Position numbers and translations under genes: made by a program
In this document: positions 1-7,689 of the stretch, piece after piece
Layout: each line of letters starts with the position of its first letter
How positions within the stretch are numbered: position 1 is the first letter of the stretch
The notes under the pieces: generated by a model
Databases searched by the model: none
Told to the model about the DNA's origin: nothing
Seen by the model: only the letters and a program-made list of their open reading frames with translations
DNA from: a virus
Virus record (IMG/VR): IMGVR_UViG_3300043466_004445
Coordinates: 1 to 38,955 of that record
Length of the DNA stretch: 38,955 nt
Reading direction: 5' to 3' (one strand)

Positions 1-1939
1 AGTCAGGGTTTTTATATACAGCCCTTGCAATTAACAGGCGTTGTTTTTGTCCTGTACTAATACCAATACCTTCCATTCCTATTTTAGTATTATATCCTAA
101 TGCTAAAGTTTCAATAAAATCTTCAATATTAGCTACTTTTACGGCGTGTCTTAATTTATCTCTATCAATAATATCAACGCCAACAGCAATATTATTAGCG
201 ATAGTATCACTAAAAATATATCCTTCCTGCATTACAACGCCACACTTATCTCTCCATGCAGAAGGAGAAATAGTATTTAAATTAATTTCATTAAGTTTAA
301 TTATTCCTTTAGAAGGGGCATAAAATTTCATAAGTAATTTCATTAAAGTAGTTTTTCCACTTCCACTACTACCTACAATTGCAGTAATTTTATTAGAAGG
401 AATTATAACTGATAAATCTTGTAACACAAAATCATTACCAGCTCCCTCGTATTTAAATGATAAATCTTGAAGGTTAAAAGATAAATTACAGTCCAAAATA
501 GTTATCTTATCTGTATCAATTGGTTCTTCATCATCCTTGTTATGAATTTCACCCAAACGCTCTAAGCTCAATTTCGCATCTTGCCATGTTTGAATAAAAT
601 GTACCATTTCTATAACTGGAGCATTCAATTGACCAATGATGTAACTAATTGAAAGCATCATTCCTAATGTTACTTGTCCATCCAATACTAATTTAGCAGC
701 TAAAAACGTAATTATAATGTTTTTAAGTTCATTAATTAGTGATGAGCCCGAATTTTGAATAGTAGTTAATGATAAATTTTTTAAATTAATTTTAAATAAT
801 TTTGCTTGAAGTATTTCCCATTGCCATCGTTTTTGTCTTTCTGCATTATGTAACTTAATTTCTTGCATCCCATTAATCAATTCAATAATCTTACTCTGAT
901 TTTGACCTCCCTGCTTAAATCTTTTATAATCTAAATCAGCTCTTCTTTTTAAGAAAAAGATTATCCAAATAAAATAAATGCAAGAACCGATTAAAAAAAC
1001 AGAAAATATTTTTAGATTATACCATGCCAGTACACCACTGAAAATAAAAAAATTAAATAAAGAAAACAAGGTATTAAGAGAAGAACCCGTTAAAAAACTT
1101 TCAATACGGTGGTTGTCGTTAATTCGTTGCATTATATCACCTGTCATCTTTGTGTCAAAATAATTTATAGGTAATTTCATAAGTTTAACAAAAAAATCAC
1201 TTACTAATGAAATATTGATACGACTACTTATGTGCATTAAAATATAGTTTCTAATTATGTCTATGGTTGTCCTTCCAAAAAACACCATAAGTTGGGCAAA
1301 AAGTATCAAATAAATAAAACGAACATCTTTATTCTGAATACCAATATCTACAATACTTTGAGTTAAAAATGGGAAAATTAATTGTAATAAACTTCCAGCA
1401 AGTAAACCTATTATTAATTGAATGATAGGTTTTTTATGTTTAAGTAAGTACGAAAAAATAAAAGAAAAATTTTTCTTTTCTTCTTTCGAATTTATTTCGT
1501 CTGAATTAAATTCGTTAGTAGGTTCTAATAATAATAATACTCCTTCATCTATACCATCACTTACCCAATGCTTAATAAATTCGTCCTTATTATATTTTAA
1601 TAATCCATGAGCAGGGTCAGCAAGAAATATGCTATTATTTTTTATTTTATAAATTACGACAAAATGGTTTTGTTCCCAATGAGCAATACATGGTAAAGGC
1701 ACATCTTTAACCAATGTTTCAAAGGGTATTTTTACACCTAAAGTACGGAAATTTAATTTTTCAGCCGCATCACTTAATCCTTGAAAATTTGTTCCTTCTC
1801 TTGTTGTTCCGCTTAAATTAACGATGTTTGCCAAACTATATAGTTTTCCATAGTACTTAGCAATCATTCGCAAACAAGTTGCTCCACAAGTCATTTCATC
1901 TGATTGAGGGTAAAATTCAAATTTCTTCACAAAGCGCAT
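1..1939 (-). CDS. C39-peptidase ABC exporter of RiPP cluster (partial)
   Basis: Peptidase-containing ABC transporter that would cleave the GG leader of the cluster's precursors and export the product across the inner membrane. The start is the ATG complementary to 1937-1939; the frame stays open to the left window edge, so the C-terminus is missing. Residues 1-130 form a C39 domain with catalytic Cys18 (motif DEMTCGATCL), His92 (NHFVVIY) and Asp108 (ADPAHG). A multi-helix membrane region follows. The nucleotide-binding domain has Walker A GSSGSGKT at residues 523-530, and a signature-type sequence ISTGQ lies near base 55; Walker B falls off the edge. The gene lies 10 bp downstream of the SPASM maturase on the same strand, so it is the distal gene seen in this operon. 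The domain assignment is secure; its cargo is inferred from the neighbours. Confidence 0.93.
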   Translation of the reverse strand, partial: MRFVKKFEFYPQSDEMTCGATCLRMIAKYYGKLYSLANIVNLSGTTREGTNFQGLSDAAEKLNFRTLGVKIPFETLVKDVPLPCIAHWEQNHFVVIYKIKNNSIFLADPAHGLLKYNKDEFIKHWVSDGIDEGVLLLLEPTNEFNSDEINSKEEKKNFSFIFSYLLKHKKPIIQLIIGLLAGSLLQLIFPFLTQSIVDIGIQNKDVRFIYLILFAQLMVFFGRTTIDIIRNYILMHISSRINISLVSDFFVKLMKLPINYFDTKMTGDIMQRINDNHRIESFLTGSSLNTLFSLFNFFIFSGVLAWYNLKIFSVFLIGSCIYFIWIIFFLKRRADLDYKRFKQGGQNQSKIIELINGMQEIKLHNAERQKRWQWEILQAKLFKINLKNLSLTTIQNSGSSLINELKNIIITFLAAKLVLDGQVTLGMMLSISYIIGQLNAPVIEMVHFIQTWQDAKLSLERLGEIHNKDDEEPIDTDKITILDCNLSFNLQDLSFKYEGAGNDFVLQDLSVIIPSNKITAIVGSSGSGKTTLMKLLMKFYAPSKGIIKLNEINLNTISPSAWRDKCGVVMQEGYIFSDTIANNIAVGVDIIDRDKLRHAVKVANIEDFIETLALGYNTKIGMEGIGISTGQKQRLLIARAVYKNPD

Positions 1940-1949
1940 TTATTATTAA

Positions 1950-3023
1950 TTAATCATTTAAATTATAATATTTAATCGTTTTTTCTTTTAAGTCATTTTT
2001 ACTCCAATCTTCCCATTCATTAGTGTATGGACTATATCCACATTTCAATGGCTTACTATATATATTCTCAGGCTCATCTATGTAAGCTCTACAATCAGAA
2101 CAAACATGTCTAAATTCACAATCTTTACATGTTTCAATATTATCTTTTTTTATTTCCCAAAGCTTTCTAAAATTGATATTATTAAAAACTTCTTCAATAT
2201 CTGTAGTGAGTATGTTTCCAAAATGCTCTTGCATACTTGGGCAATTTTTGATATTCCCATTTACATCAATACTGATTTTTCTGTTAAGGCAAGTATTATA
2301 GTGTTGAGATTCAAGAAATAAAACACGATTAGCTATAAAATAATTTGGATGTATAATGCCACATTTATTTACTGAAATATTACCTTGTAATAAGTAAATT
2401 TTCTTTATAAAATTATGACCACATTCTATGATTTTTTCTTCAATATTACCTAATATATAAATATCAAATAGCCTATCGTTACTTAAAATGAATTTTTCAA
2501 CATCATTAATTGAATCGTAGTGAACATTTTGAGCAATTATCTCAATTGATTTTAAAACCGAAAAGTCAAAAAAACAAACAACTTCTTTAATTATATCCAA
2601 ATGTACAACATCAAAAAATCTCAGTTGTAATGAAACTGCATTATTATTATTTATAAACTCTACTATTTTATAAAAATCAATTTTAGTAGAATAGTCGATG
2701 ATTATGTTAGACACTTTATGAGGATATACAAAACTACTATCAGAAGCATTAAAATAAATGTATTCACTAGAATTGCTTTTAATAACATAACCTTCCTTTG
2801 TCAAAAAGTCAAAATACTCGTCAATAGTTTCTTTATGTAATTTATACTTATCTCTAATAGAATTAAAACTTGACGGCAAGTCCTCGTTAATTAAATTCGC
2901 TAAAGAAGTAGGGATTATGTCGTATTTATTATTTTTTAGGTCGATTATCAAAGCTCTATTATAGCCAGAAACTATTTTGCAATTTGACGAAAGAATATAC
3001 CAAATGTCATTGTTTTCGTTCAT
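1950..3023 (-). CDS. gwsS: Grasp-with-spasm SPASM-domain peptide maturase
   Basis: A 357-residue protein matching the SPASM-domain partner of grasp-with-spasm peptide systems. The C-terminal 110 residues carry the cysteine pattern of a SPASM iron-sulfur domain: TCLNRKISIDVNG, NCPSMQEHFGNI, then ETCKDCEFRHVCSDCRAY and a last KCGY. The CxxxCxxC motif of a radical SAM core was looked for and is not present, which I believe is normal for this family. It would act with the ATP-grasp enzyme encoded just upstream to modify a ribosomal peptide. Its ATG overlaps the stop of a 58-residue gene (ATGA), indicating translational coupling. The family call rests on the SPASM pattern plus the ATP-grasp partner; the chemistry on these precursors is unknown. 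Confidence 0.85.
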   Translation of the reverse strand: MNENNDIWYILSSNCKIVSGYNRALIIDLKNNKYDIIPTSLANLINEDLPSSFNSIRDKYKLHKETIDEYFDFLTKEGYVIKSNSSEYIYFNASDSSFVYPHKVSNIIIDYSTKIDFYKIVEFINNNNAVSLQLRFFDVVHLDIIKEVVCFFDFSVLKSIEIIAQNVHYDSINDVEKFILSNDRLFDIYILGNIEEKIIECGHNFIKKIYLLQGNISVNKCGIIHPNYFIANRVLFLESQHYNTCLNRKISIDVNGNIKNCPSMQEHFGNILTTDIEEVFNNINFRKLWEIKKDNIETCKDCEFRHVCSDCRAYIDEPENIYSKPLKCGYSPYTNEWEDWSKNDLKEKTIKYYNLND

Positions 3024-3196
3024 AATATTTTACTGATTGGCTTATAAAATGTATGCGTGATAAAAGTTTCTGTCTTATATTTTGAGCATTTTACTGCGGT
3101 AAAAAAGTTTTTATTCGGTTCTAATTTTGTTAACGAATAAAATCCTAGAGGAAGAATTGTTTCAACCGTATTTTTATTTACTTTTTCTTTTTTCAT
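3020..3196 (-). CDS. Small 58-residue protein overlapping gwsG and gwsS
   Basis: A short open frame that fills the gap between the two maturase genes. It starts with ATG inside the last codons of the ATP-grasp gene (about 23 bp overlap) and ends in TGA overlapping the ATG of the SPASM gene (ATGA). It encodes 58 residues beginning MKKEKVNKNTVETILPLGFY and ending YKPISKIL, rich in Lys, Thr and Phe, with one Cys and no GG leader or signal peptide. The double overlap and the exact fit to an otherwise empty 150 bp argue that it is translated. I do not recognise a family. It could be an accessory or recognition subunit of the maturase pair, or a translational coupling peptide. Confidence 0.6.
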   Translation of the reverse strand: MKKEKVNKNTVETILPLGFYSLTKLEPNKNFFTAVKCSKYKTETFITHTFYKPISKIL

Positions 3197-4130
3197 GTCT
3201 TTTTATTATTGAATTAGCTAGCATAAAATTTATATTGTAATTACATGATGATGAAATTAGTCCAAACTGACCAGTTGGATTAACTTCTAAAAAGTAATAT
3301 TTATTATCCAAACTTTTTATAATATCAATAGAACCAAAAGTTAATCCAATATTATTCATAAATCTACTAATATTGTGTTCAATTTCTTTTGGGAGTTGAT
3401 AATTCAATATATTGTTTGGATTTTCATAATCATAGTTCCTGAAATCAGTTTTGGTTTTATTACTATCTTGAGAGAGGATTGCAGCGGAATAGCATACTCC
3501 TTCAAGAAAAATCACTCTTATTTCGTATTTTTTTTCTATTTTTTCTTGAACCAGACTTGGTAAAAATTTGCCAACAGCTTTTGTTTTAATTGAATTAACA
3601 TCGCATGTATAATTTATAAAAATATTCTCATCATCTTTAAACAAATACGTTTCAAACCCTTTAGTAATTAAATTAGATGATTTTTTTTGAATTTTATTTA
3701 AATCTTCGAAATTATTTATAAGAAATGTTTGCGGGATTGTTAAACTTGCCTTTTTTGCTTCAATTAATTGATTATACTTAGAAATAATGAGTTTATCATA
3801 GCTATTAAACCAAATCTCTTTAGGGAATATATCTAACAGATTTTTATACATTATTTGAACTTCATTTTGGGCATGTTCTGAATAAAACTCCTCCAAATGG
3901 ATTTTAACTTTAGATGACCATTTCCACATAAACAAACAACTAACTTCATTAATATCAATCTTTAAATCCCGTATATATAACTCATTATTATTCAAATCAA
4001 AATAAAACTTCTCGTTAACAAAATCCTCTTGTGATAATTTTATATAATTTTTAAAATTTAAAAAATTAAATATCTCCTCAATGCTCAATATCGTATTGTC
4101 AGAAGTGTTTTTACTAAATAAAATAACCAT
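3174..4130 (-). CDS. gwsG: Grasp-with-spasm ATP-grasp peptide maturase
   Basis: A 318-residue ATP-grasp ligase of the type paired with SPASM proteins. Enzymes of this class use ATP to activate side-chain carboxylates and form ester or amide crosslinks in ribosomal peptides. Visible hallmarks are the early block CLFMWKW, the YEIRVIFLEG strand of the grasp fold with its conserved Arg, the FRNYDYENP segment, and the metal/ATP-binding C-terminal motif FLEVNPTGQFG followed by SSSCNYNINFMLA. The start lies 4 bp after the stop of the secreted upstream protein, consistent with one operon. The two acid-containing GG-leader peptides upstream are the expected substrates. Length and motif order fit the family; substrate identity is inferred from position. 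Confidence 0.88.
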   Translation of the reverse strand: MVILFSKNTSDNTILSIEEIFNFLNFKNYIKLSQEDFVNEKFYFDLNNNELYIRDLKIDINEVSCLFMWKWSSKVKIHLEEFYSEHAQNEVQIMYKNLLDIFPKEIWFNSYDKLIISKYNQLIEAKKASLTIPQTFLINNFEDLNKIQKKSSNLITKGFETYLFKDDENIFINYTCDVNSIKTKAVGKFLPSLVQEKIEKKYEIRVIFLEGVCYSAAILSQDSNKTKTDFRNYDYENPNNILNYQLPKEIEHNISRFMNNIGLTFGSIDIIKSLDNKYYFLEVNPTGQFGLISSSCNYNINFMLANSIIKRHEKRKSK

Positions 4131-4134
4131 ATAC

Positions 4135-5787
4135 TTATAAAGGGGAATAATAAGACGTAGTAAAATACCACTGATTGTTTTTAAAACAACATTGAAACAG
4201 GCTTCCGTTTTTTGTTGTCAAATTTAATATTGTTTTTCTCTGATTAGAATTAATCGGATTGGTCATATAAAAATCTAAATTAAAATCTTTTATTATTTCC
4301 ATATATGAAATTAATCCATTAATTATATCTTCGTTAATTCTACCTTCTAAATCAATTGATTTCAATATTTTTTTATCGACTTCATTACTATCATTAAATA
4401 GAAAAAATTTAGTAATAAGCAAATCGTATTGTTTTTCATCAATTAATTCGATTGCTTTAGTAATAAATAATTTTAAACTATCTGATTTATTTAACTTTTT
4501 ATTGTTTTCTCTTAATATTTTTTTTTGAATTTCTTTTGGCATAGTTTTTAATTTATAGAAATCACTTTTGTCTTTTTCAATTATGTGATTAATGTAAATG
4601 TCACTATAGCATAAAACATTATTATTAGAAATACCTGTTTTTCCTATACTTTTTATTTTATTTTTTTTAAATATTCTAATTTGGTTAAGTTTTTCTTCAC
4701 TAAGCTTATGTTTATACATATAAATATACTTAGTTTTATCAAATTGGTTATTGGCAGTAAGATAGATATTGTTATTGTGAATTTGAAACTCATATCCAGC
4801 AATATTTGAGGTAAGTGTAAAAACTTTATGAATATTAGCTTTCATAGAATTTGTGATTGCATAAATCGAATATGTTATACTATCCTGATTATATTTATTA
4901 AATGTTAAGAGATATAATTTTTCGGTTTCAAAATCTACTACTAAACTTGCGAAATCTTTTTGAATTGACTTGGTAAGTGAATCGTAAAGAATACTCTTAA
5001 CGACTTCAAGATTTTTGTTTATAATATCAATTTTATACTTACTCGATTCTAAACGAAGAAAAGTAGAATCATTTAGTGAAGTAATGTAAGCATTTGTAGT
5101 AAAATCTGAATGATGAAATAAATTGCTTTTGAAATATAACTGGCAATTTGTGTTAATAATATCTTTATTAAAGTAATATGGAGCAACGCTACAATTAATA
5201 ATATCAAATTGCCCACATTTTAATGATTTTGATGCAAATTTTTTAAATAAATAATTATTAAATATCGTATCTAGCTTAGTTTTTTTTCGTTTTACTATAA
5301 TATCATTTAACTTATGAATATCATAATGTAACTTTTGATTAATCGTATCAACATTTATTATTATAGAAGAATTGCTGTCTTCAATTTCAAATAGACCTAA
5401 TGAAAATGAAGTTTTGTTTAACTGATTAAATTTACCAAATAAATTAAAAAAGGCTGATTTGTAGCTATATGTTTTTTCATTATAACTATATTTATTATCT
5501 GCTAATGTGATTTTAGGTATTTTATTTAAATTTATAAAATCTAAGGTTAAACCTGTTTTAAATTCTTTCAAATAAAGTACACTTTCCTCTTTGCTAAGAC
5601 ATATATAAATATCATTTGTTATTTTTGAGAAAAAGTCTATCGACCTTTCATCGATTCCCGTGACAAAAGTTAATTCATTTGATAAATTATATATCTGTGA
5701 AAGTTCATTATTATAGAAATAATCCTTAATTGGCTGCGAAAAAGAAGTCTTTACTATAATTACTAGCAATAAAACGAGGTATTTCAT
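4135..5787 (-). CDS. Secreted protein of unknown function in RiPP operon
   Basis: A 550-residue protein with a clear N-terminal export signal (MKYLVLLLVIIVKTSFSQ), so it is probably periplasmic or outer-surface exposed. The remainder alternates beta-strand-like stretches with Asn/Lys/Ile-rich loops, which is compatible with a propeller or other repetitive beta fold; I see no catalytic motif. The last 150 residues include a helical Lys-rich part and then a possible compact beta domain ending in FTTSYYSPL. It sits between the precursor genes and the ATP-grasp gene, 4 bp before the latter, so it is part of the operon. Roles in immunity, surface retention or maturation are all possible; none is shown by the sequence. 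Confidence 0.7.
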   Translation of the reverse strand: MKYLVLLLVIIVKTSFSQPIKDYFYNNELSQIYNLSNELTFVTGIDERSIDFFSKITNDIYICLSKEESVLYLKEFKTGLTLDFINLNKIPKITLADNKYSYNEKTYSYKSAFFNLFGKFNQLNKTSFSLGLFEIEDSNSSIIINVDTINQKLHYDIHKLNDIIVKRKKTKLDTIFNNYLFKKFASKSLKCGQFDIINCSVAPYYFNKDIINTNCQLYFKSNLFHHSDFTTNAYITSLNDSTFLRLESSKYKIDIINKNLEVVKSILYDSLTKSIQKDFASLVVDFETEKLYLLTFNKYNQDSITYSIYAITNSMKANIHKVFTLTSNIAGYEFQIHNNNIYLTANNQFDKTKYIYMYKHKLSEEKLNQIRIFKKNKIKSIGKTGISNNNVLCYSDIYINHIIEKDKSDFYKLKTMPKEIQKKILRENNKKLNKSDSLKLFITKAIELIDEKQYDLLITKFFLFNDSNEVDKKILKSIDLEGRINEDIINGLISYMEIIKDFNLDFYMTNPINSNQRKTILNLTTKNGSLFQCCFKNNQWYFTTSYYSPL

Positions 5788-5844
5788 AAGAATGAAAGCA
5801 GGTAATACTTAAATTACCTGCTTTAGTTTGTTTTTTAGAATTAA

Positions 5845-6087
5845 TTAACTTATAGCCTGAGCAGAAGAAAATTCTCCTACTAACTCATAACTGCCGTCTC
5901 CTGATACAACCATTGGAGCGGGATCGCCATCTCCAACAACTACATCGTCACCATAAACTATACCAAGAAAAACTTTACGGTATATTTTATAAGTACCACA
6001 TTCAAATTTACCTTCTCTAACTAATTTATACTTTCCACCTTGGATATTAGTTAAATCTTCTATTTTATGTTTATTTAATTTTTCCAT
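5845..6087 (-). CDS. GG-leader RiPP precursor peptide, second copy
   Basis: An 80-residue precursor with leader MEKLNKHKIEDLTNIQGG and a double-glycine cleavage site at residues 17-18. The 62-residue core includes a Cys-x-Thr-Tyr-Lys-Ile-Tyr block, the hydrophobic stretch KVFLGIVYG, then an acidic, Gly- and Pro-containing tail (GDDVVVGDGDPAPM). The MEKLN start and the CxTxKI..x3..F/L-G-I core block are shared with the precursor encoded just upstream, so the two are paralogues. Carboxylates in the tail and Lys/Ser/Thr in the core are plausible sites for ATP-grasp crosslinking, and the C39 domain of the exporter should cut after GG. The modification itself is not deducible. Confidence 0.75.
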   Translation of the reverse strand: MEKLNKHKIEDLTNIQGGKYKLVREGKFECGTYKIYRKVFLGIVYGDDVVVGDGDPAPMVVSGDGSYELVGEFSSAQAIS

Positions 6088-6115
6088 TTTTTATTTTATT
6101 TAAATAATTAATAAT

Positions 6116-6319
6116 TTACGCTAATCCTCCGTCTTCTTCCGAATACGTATTTCCTGTTTTTATACCAAAGATTATCTGTTCGAATATACGAACAGTAAAA
6201 CATTGACCATCAGGACCAACGCCTCCGTTAAGTGTTTTAAGTGCCCAACGACCGCCAGAAACACTTTTCATTTGAGACTCTGATAAAGCCTTAAATTTCA
6301 CAGAATTTAATTTTTCCAT
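6116..6319 (-). CDS. GG-leader RiPP precursor peptide, first copy
   Basis: A 67-residue precursor, the first gene of the RiPP operon. The leader runs to residue 23 and ends KSVSGG, a double-glycine site for the C39 exporter. The 44-residue core begins RWALKTLNGG, contains CFTVRIFEQIIFGIKTG, which aligns with the core block of the next precursor, and ends in the acidic tail SEEDGGLA. It lies 28 bp upstream of the second precursor gene. A TATATTTG promoter element lies about 50 bp upstream. The short length, leader-core organisation and operon context support the call; the final product is unknown. Confidence 0.75.
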   Translation of the reverse strand: MEKLNSVKFKALSESQMKSVSGGRWALKTLNGGVGPDGQCFTVRIFEQIIFGIKTGNTYSEEDGGLA

Positions 6320-6367
6320 TTTTTTAATTGTTTTTTAGTTAATAATTACCTCACTATTGAGGCTTGG

Positions 6368-6375
6368 CAAATATA
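6368..6375 (-). promoter_or_regulatory. Promoter -7 element of the RiPP operon
   Basis: On the minus strand this reads TATATTTG, a full match to the Bacteroidota TAnnTTTG -7 element, about 50 bp before the first precursor start. The only TTG upstream on that strand is further away than the usual -33 spacing, so the -33 assignment is weak. No operator-like repeat is evident beside it. Confidence 0.5.
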
Positions 6376-6473
6376 ACGATTAATGATATAATATATTGCT
6401 TCAATCGTTAAAAAAAATTAATTCATCTAAAACTTAGCTTTGTAAGAAATTTTAAAAATTGTGCTATTTTTAC

Positions 6474-6836
6474 TTAAACAGACATTAACGTTTCCATATT
6501 TAGCGGTTTGTTTAATATCTCTATTTTTTTACTTTGAGCCTCTTCAATTTCATCAGGACTAAAAAAAGCAGAAAGTAAAATCACTTTGCCGTGTTTGGTA
6601 TGTAATCCTAATGTATTGAATTTGGCAATAAAATCAAAACCATTTAATACAGGAATATTGTTACCTACAATAATTAATTGAAAACCCAAGTCCGTTTCTT
6701 CCAGAAAACGTAAAGCTTCATCTGCCCTTTTAAAAGTGCGAATGTTTTTTGCTCCGCAGTATTCTAAGGTCTTTTGATTGATAAAATTATCAATTTCAGA
6801 AAAATCAATAATTACTACTGAATTAATCTTAGCCAT
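6474..6836 (-). CDS. Receiver-domain protein lacking the phospho-acceptor Asp
   Basis: A stand-alone 120-residue CheY-like receiver domain with no output domain. The fold signature is visible: strand VVIIDFSE (one of the usual two acidic residues kept), LIIVGNNIPVLNG for the strand-3 loop, the switch Ser89 in VILLSAF, and conserved Lys110 in ILNKPL. At the position where the phosphorylated Asp should stand, residue 58 is Gly (LIIVG instead of LIILD). It is therefore probably a pseudo-receiver that works by protein contact rather than phosphorylation. It is the second gene of a two-gene minus-strand operon, 1 bp after its partner, and shares a divergent operator region with the XRE gene. Confidence 0.75.
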   Translation of the reverse strand: MAKINSVVIIDFSEIDNFINQKTLEYCGAKNIRTFKRADEALRFLEETDLGFQLIIVGNNIPVLNGFDFIAKFNTLGLHTKHGKVILLSAFFSPDEIEEAQSKKIEILNKPLNMETLMSV

Positions 6837-6837
6837 T

Positions 6838-7065
6838 TTAATTGCTTAATACGTTATTAAAATCCTTACTATACTTTAAAATTTCTGATACAAGCTCCGA
6901 ACCAAAGTATTCGGCAATCAATACAGTATGGCATTGGTTGGAGCATTCAATGATAAATTGATGCCCCATCACTTCATCATTCAAATAAATCTTTGCACAA
7001 CTGCCCATTAAACCTCCTTTGCTGATAATGGCTTTTAAAATATTTATCCTTTTACTCGCTTCCAT
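6838..7065 (-). CDS. Small hypothetical protein, partner of the receiver
   Basis: A 75-residue cytoplasmic protein with no recognised domain. It has an amphipathic N-terminal helix (MEASKRINILKAI), a Gly-rich loop, a short beta segment around HQFIIECSNQCHTVLIAEY, and a C-terminal helix. Its stop is 1 bp from the start of the receiver gene, so both are cotranscribed. The promoter would lie in the 100-bp gap that also contains the two XRE-type operators, so it is probably repressed with the divergent gene. Confidence 0.6.
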   Translation of the reverse strand: MEASKRINILKAIISKGGLMGSCAKIYLNDEVMGHQFIIECSNQCHTVLIAEYFGSELVSEILKYSKDFNNVLSN

Positions 7066-7124
7066 ATCTTTAGTAAATAGAGATTTTTCGTTTCATTAAT
7101 CAAATGTAAAATTAAAACATTTCA

Positions 7125-7171
7125 TGTCATATCTGACCTGATTAAATATTAAAAATATGTCAGATTTGACA
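7125..7171. promoter_or_regulatory. Paired operators between divergent genes
   Basis: Two copies of a TGTCA-N4-TGACA dyad: TGTCATATCTGACC at 7125-7138 and the perfect TGTCAGATTTGACA at 7158-7171. Their centres are 33 bp apart, about three helical turns, and the two copies together also form a larger inverted repeat. They occupy the gap between the minus-strand pair and the XRE gene, and the second copy ends one base before the GTG start. This is the expected layout for an autoregulating XRE repressor acting on both directions; binding itself is inferred. Confidence 0.6.
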
Positions 7172-7172
7172 T

Positions 7173-7406
7173 GTGGCAGTAAAACCAAAAATATCCGATT
7201 TACAACAAATAGGCATTAATATTAGACGTATTAGAACCGAAAAGAGCATTTCCAGAGCGCAACTGGCTTATGAAATTGGCTCATCCGAAAAACACCTTAG
7301 CCGTATTGAATTAGGAGAGGTAAACAGCGGAATAGTAACCTATCTGAAAATTGTTCGTGTGTTAAATATCTCACTTGCGGATTTAATCTATAAAGTGAAA
7401 ATTTAA
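7173..7406 (+). CDS. XRE-family DNA-binding protein
   Basis: A 77-residue single-domain cro/C1-type repressor. Helix-turn-helix residues about 16-70 are clear: GINIRRIRTEKSISRAQLAY for helices 1-2, EIGSSEKHLSRIELGEVN for the recognition segment, and VLNISLADLI for helix 5. The only in-frame start is GTG at 7173, directly after an operator dyad, which leaves almost no leader. It reads divergently from the receiver-domain pair and probably regulates both directions through the two TGTCA-N4-TGACA sites. Confidence 0.8.
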   Translation: MAVKPKISDLQQIGINIRRIRTEKSISRAQLAYEIGSSEKHLSRIELGEVNSGIVTYLKIVRVLNISLADLIYKVKI

Positions 7407-7589
7407 TCCTGTTTATTGACCTAATTATTTGCTATATTTTGTAGCTAACTATTGCTATAAAACGTAATATTTTGAAAATCAACACCCAAATATTTTTCAA
7501 ATCTCGTAAAAGCAATTACAGGGTTTATTAAATTTACTATACAATTAACCCCCGAACCTTAAAAAAAACAATTTGTCTGTATATCAATT

Positions 7590-7623
7590 AGTTACACTAT
7601 TTAATTAAACTTTTAATGTAACT
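7590..7623. promoter_or_regulatory. Inverted repeat upstream of the XRE-ImmA gene
   Basis: AGTTACA at 7590-7596 and its reverse complement TGTAACT at 7617-7623, separated by 20 bp of AT-rich DNA, directly upstream of the promoter at 7626-7659. It is a candidate operator for the downstream HTH protein. A second weaker dyad (TTTTGAAAA with TTTTTCAAA) lies at about 7470-7500. The rest of 7407-7689 holds nothing else I can identify. Confidence 0.35.
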
Positions 7624-7625
7624 TA

Positions 7626-7659
7626 TTGTGTAATATTGCAAAATAGTTATTTATCTTTG
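7626..7659 (+). promoter_or_regulatory. Promoter of the XRE-ImmA gene
   Basis: TTG at 7626 and TATCTTTG at 7652-7659 match the Bacteroidota TTG / TAnnTTTG promoter. Transcription would start near 7666, which places the translation start at the ATG at 7690 and rules out the longer reading frame from 7636. Confidence 0.5.
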
Positions 7660-7689
7660 TGGGGTAGAATTATTAGAACAGGATTAAAA

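Noticed and set aside
7636-7689. An earlier start for the XRE-ImmA gene, 18 codons upstream
   Set aside because: A TAnnTTTG promoter element at 7652-7659 lies inside that extension, so the mRNA would start after it.
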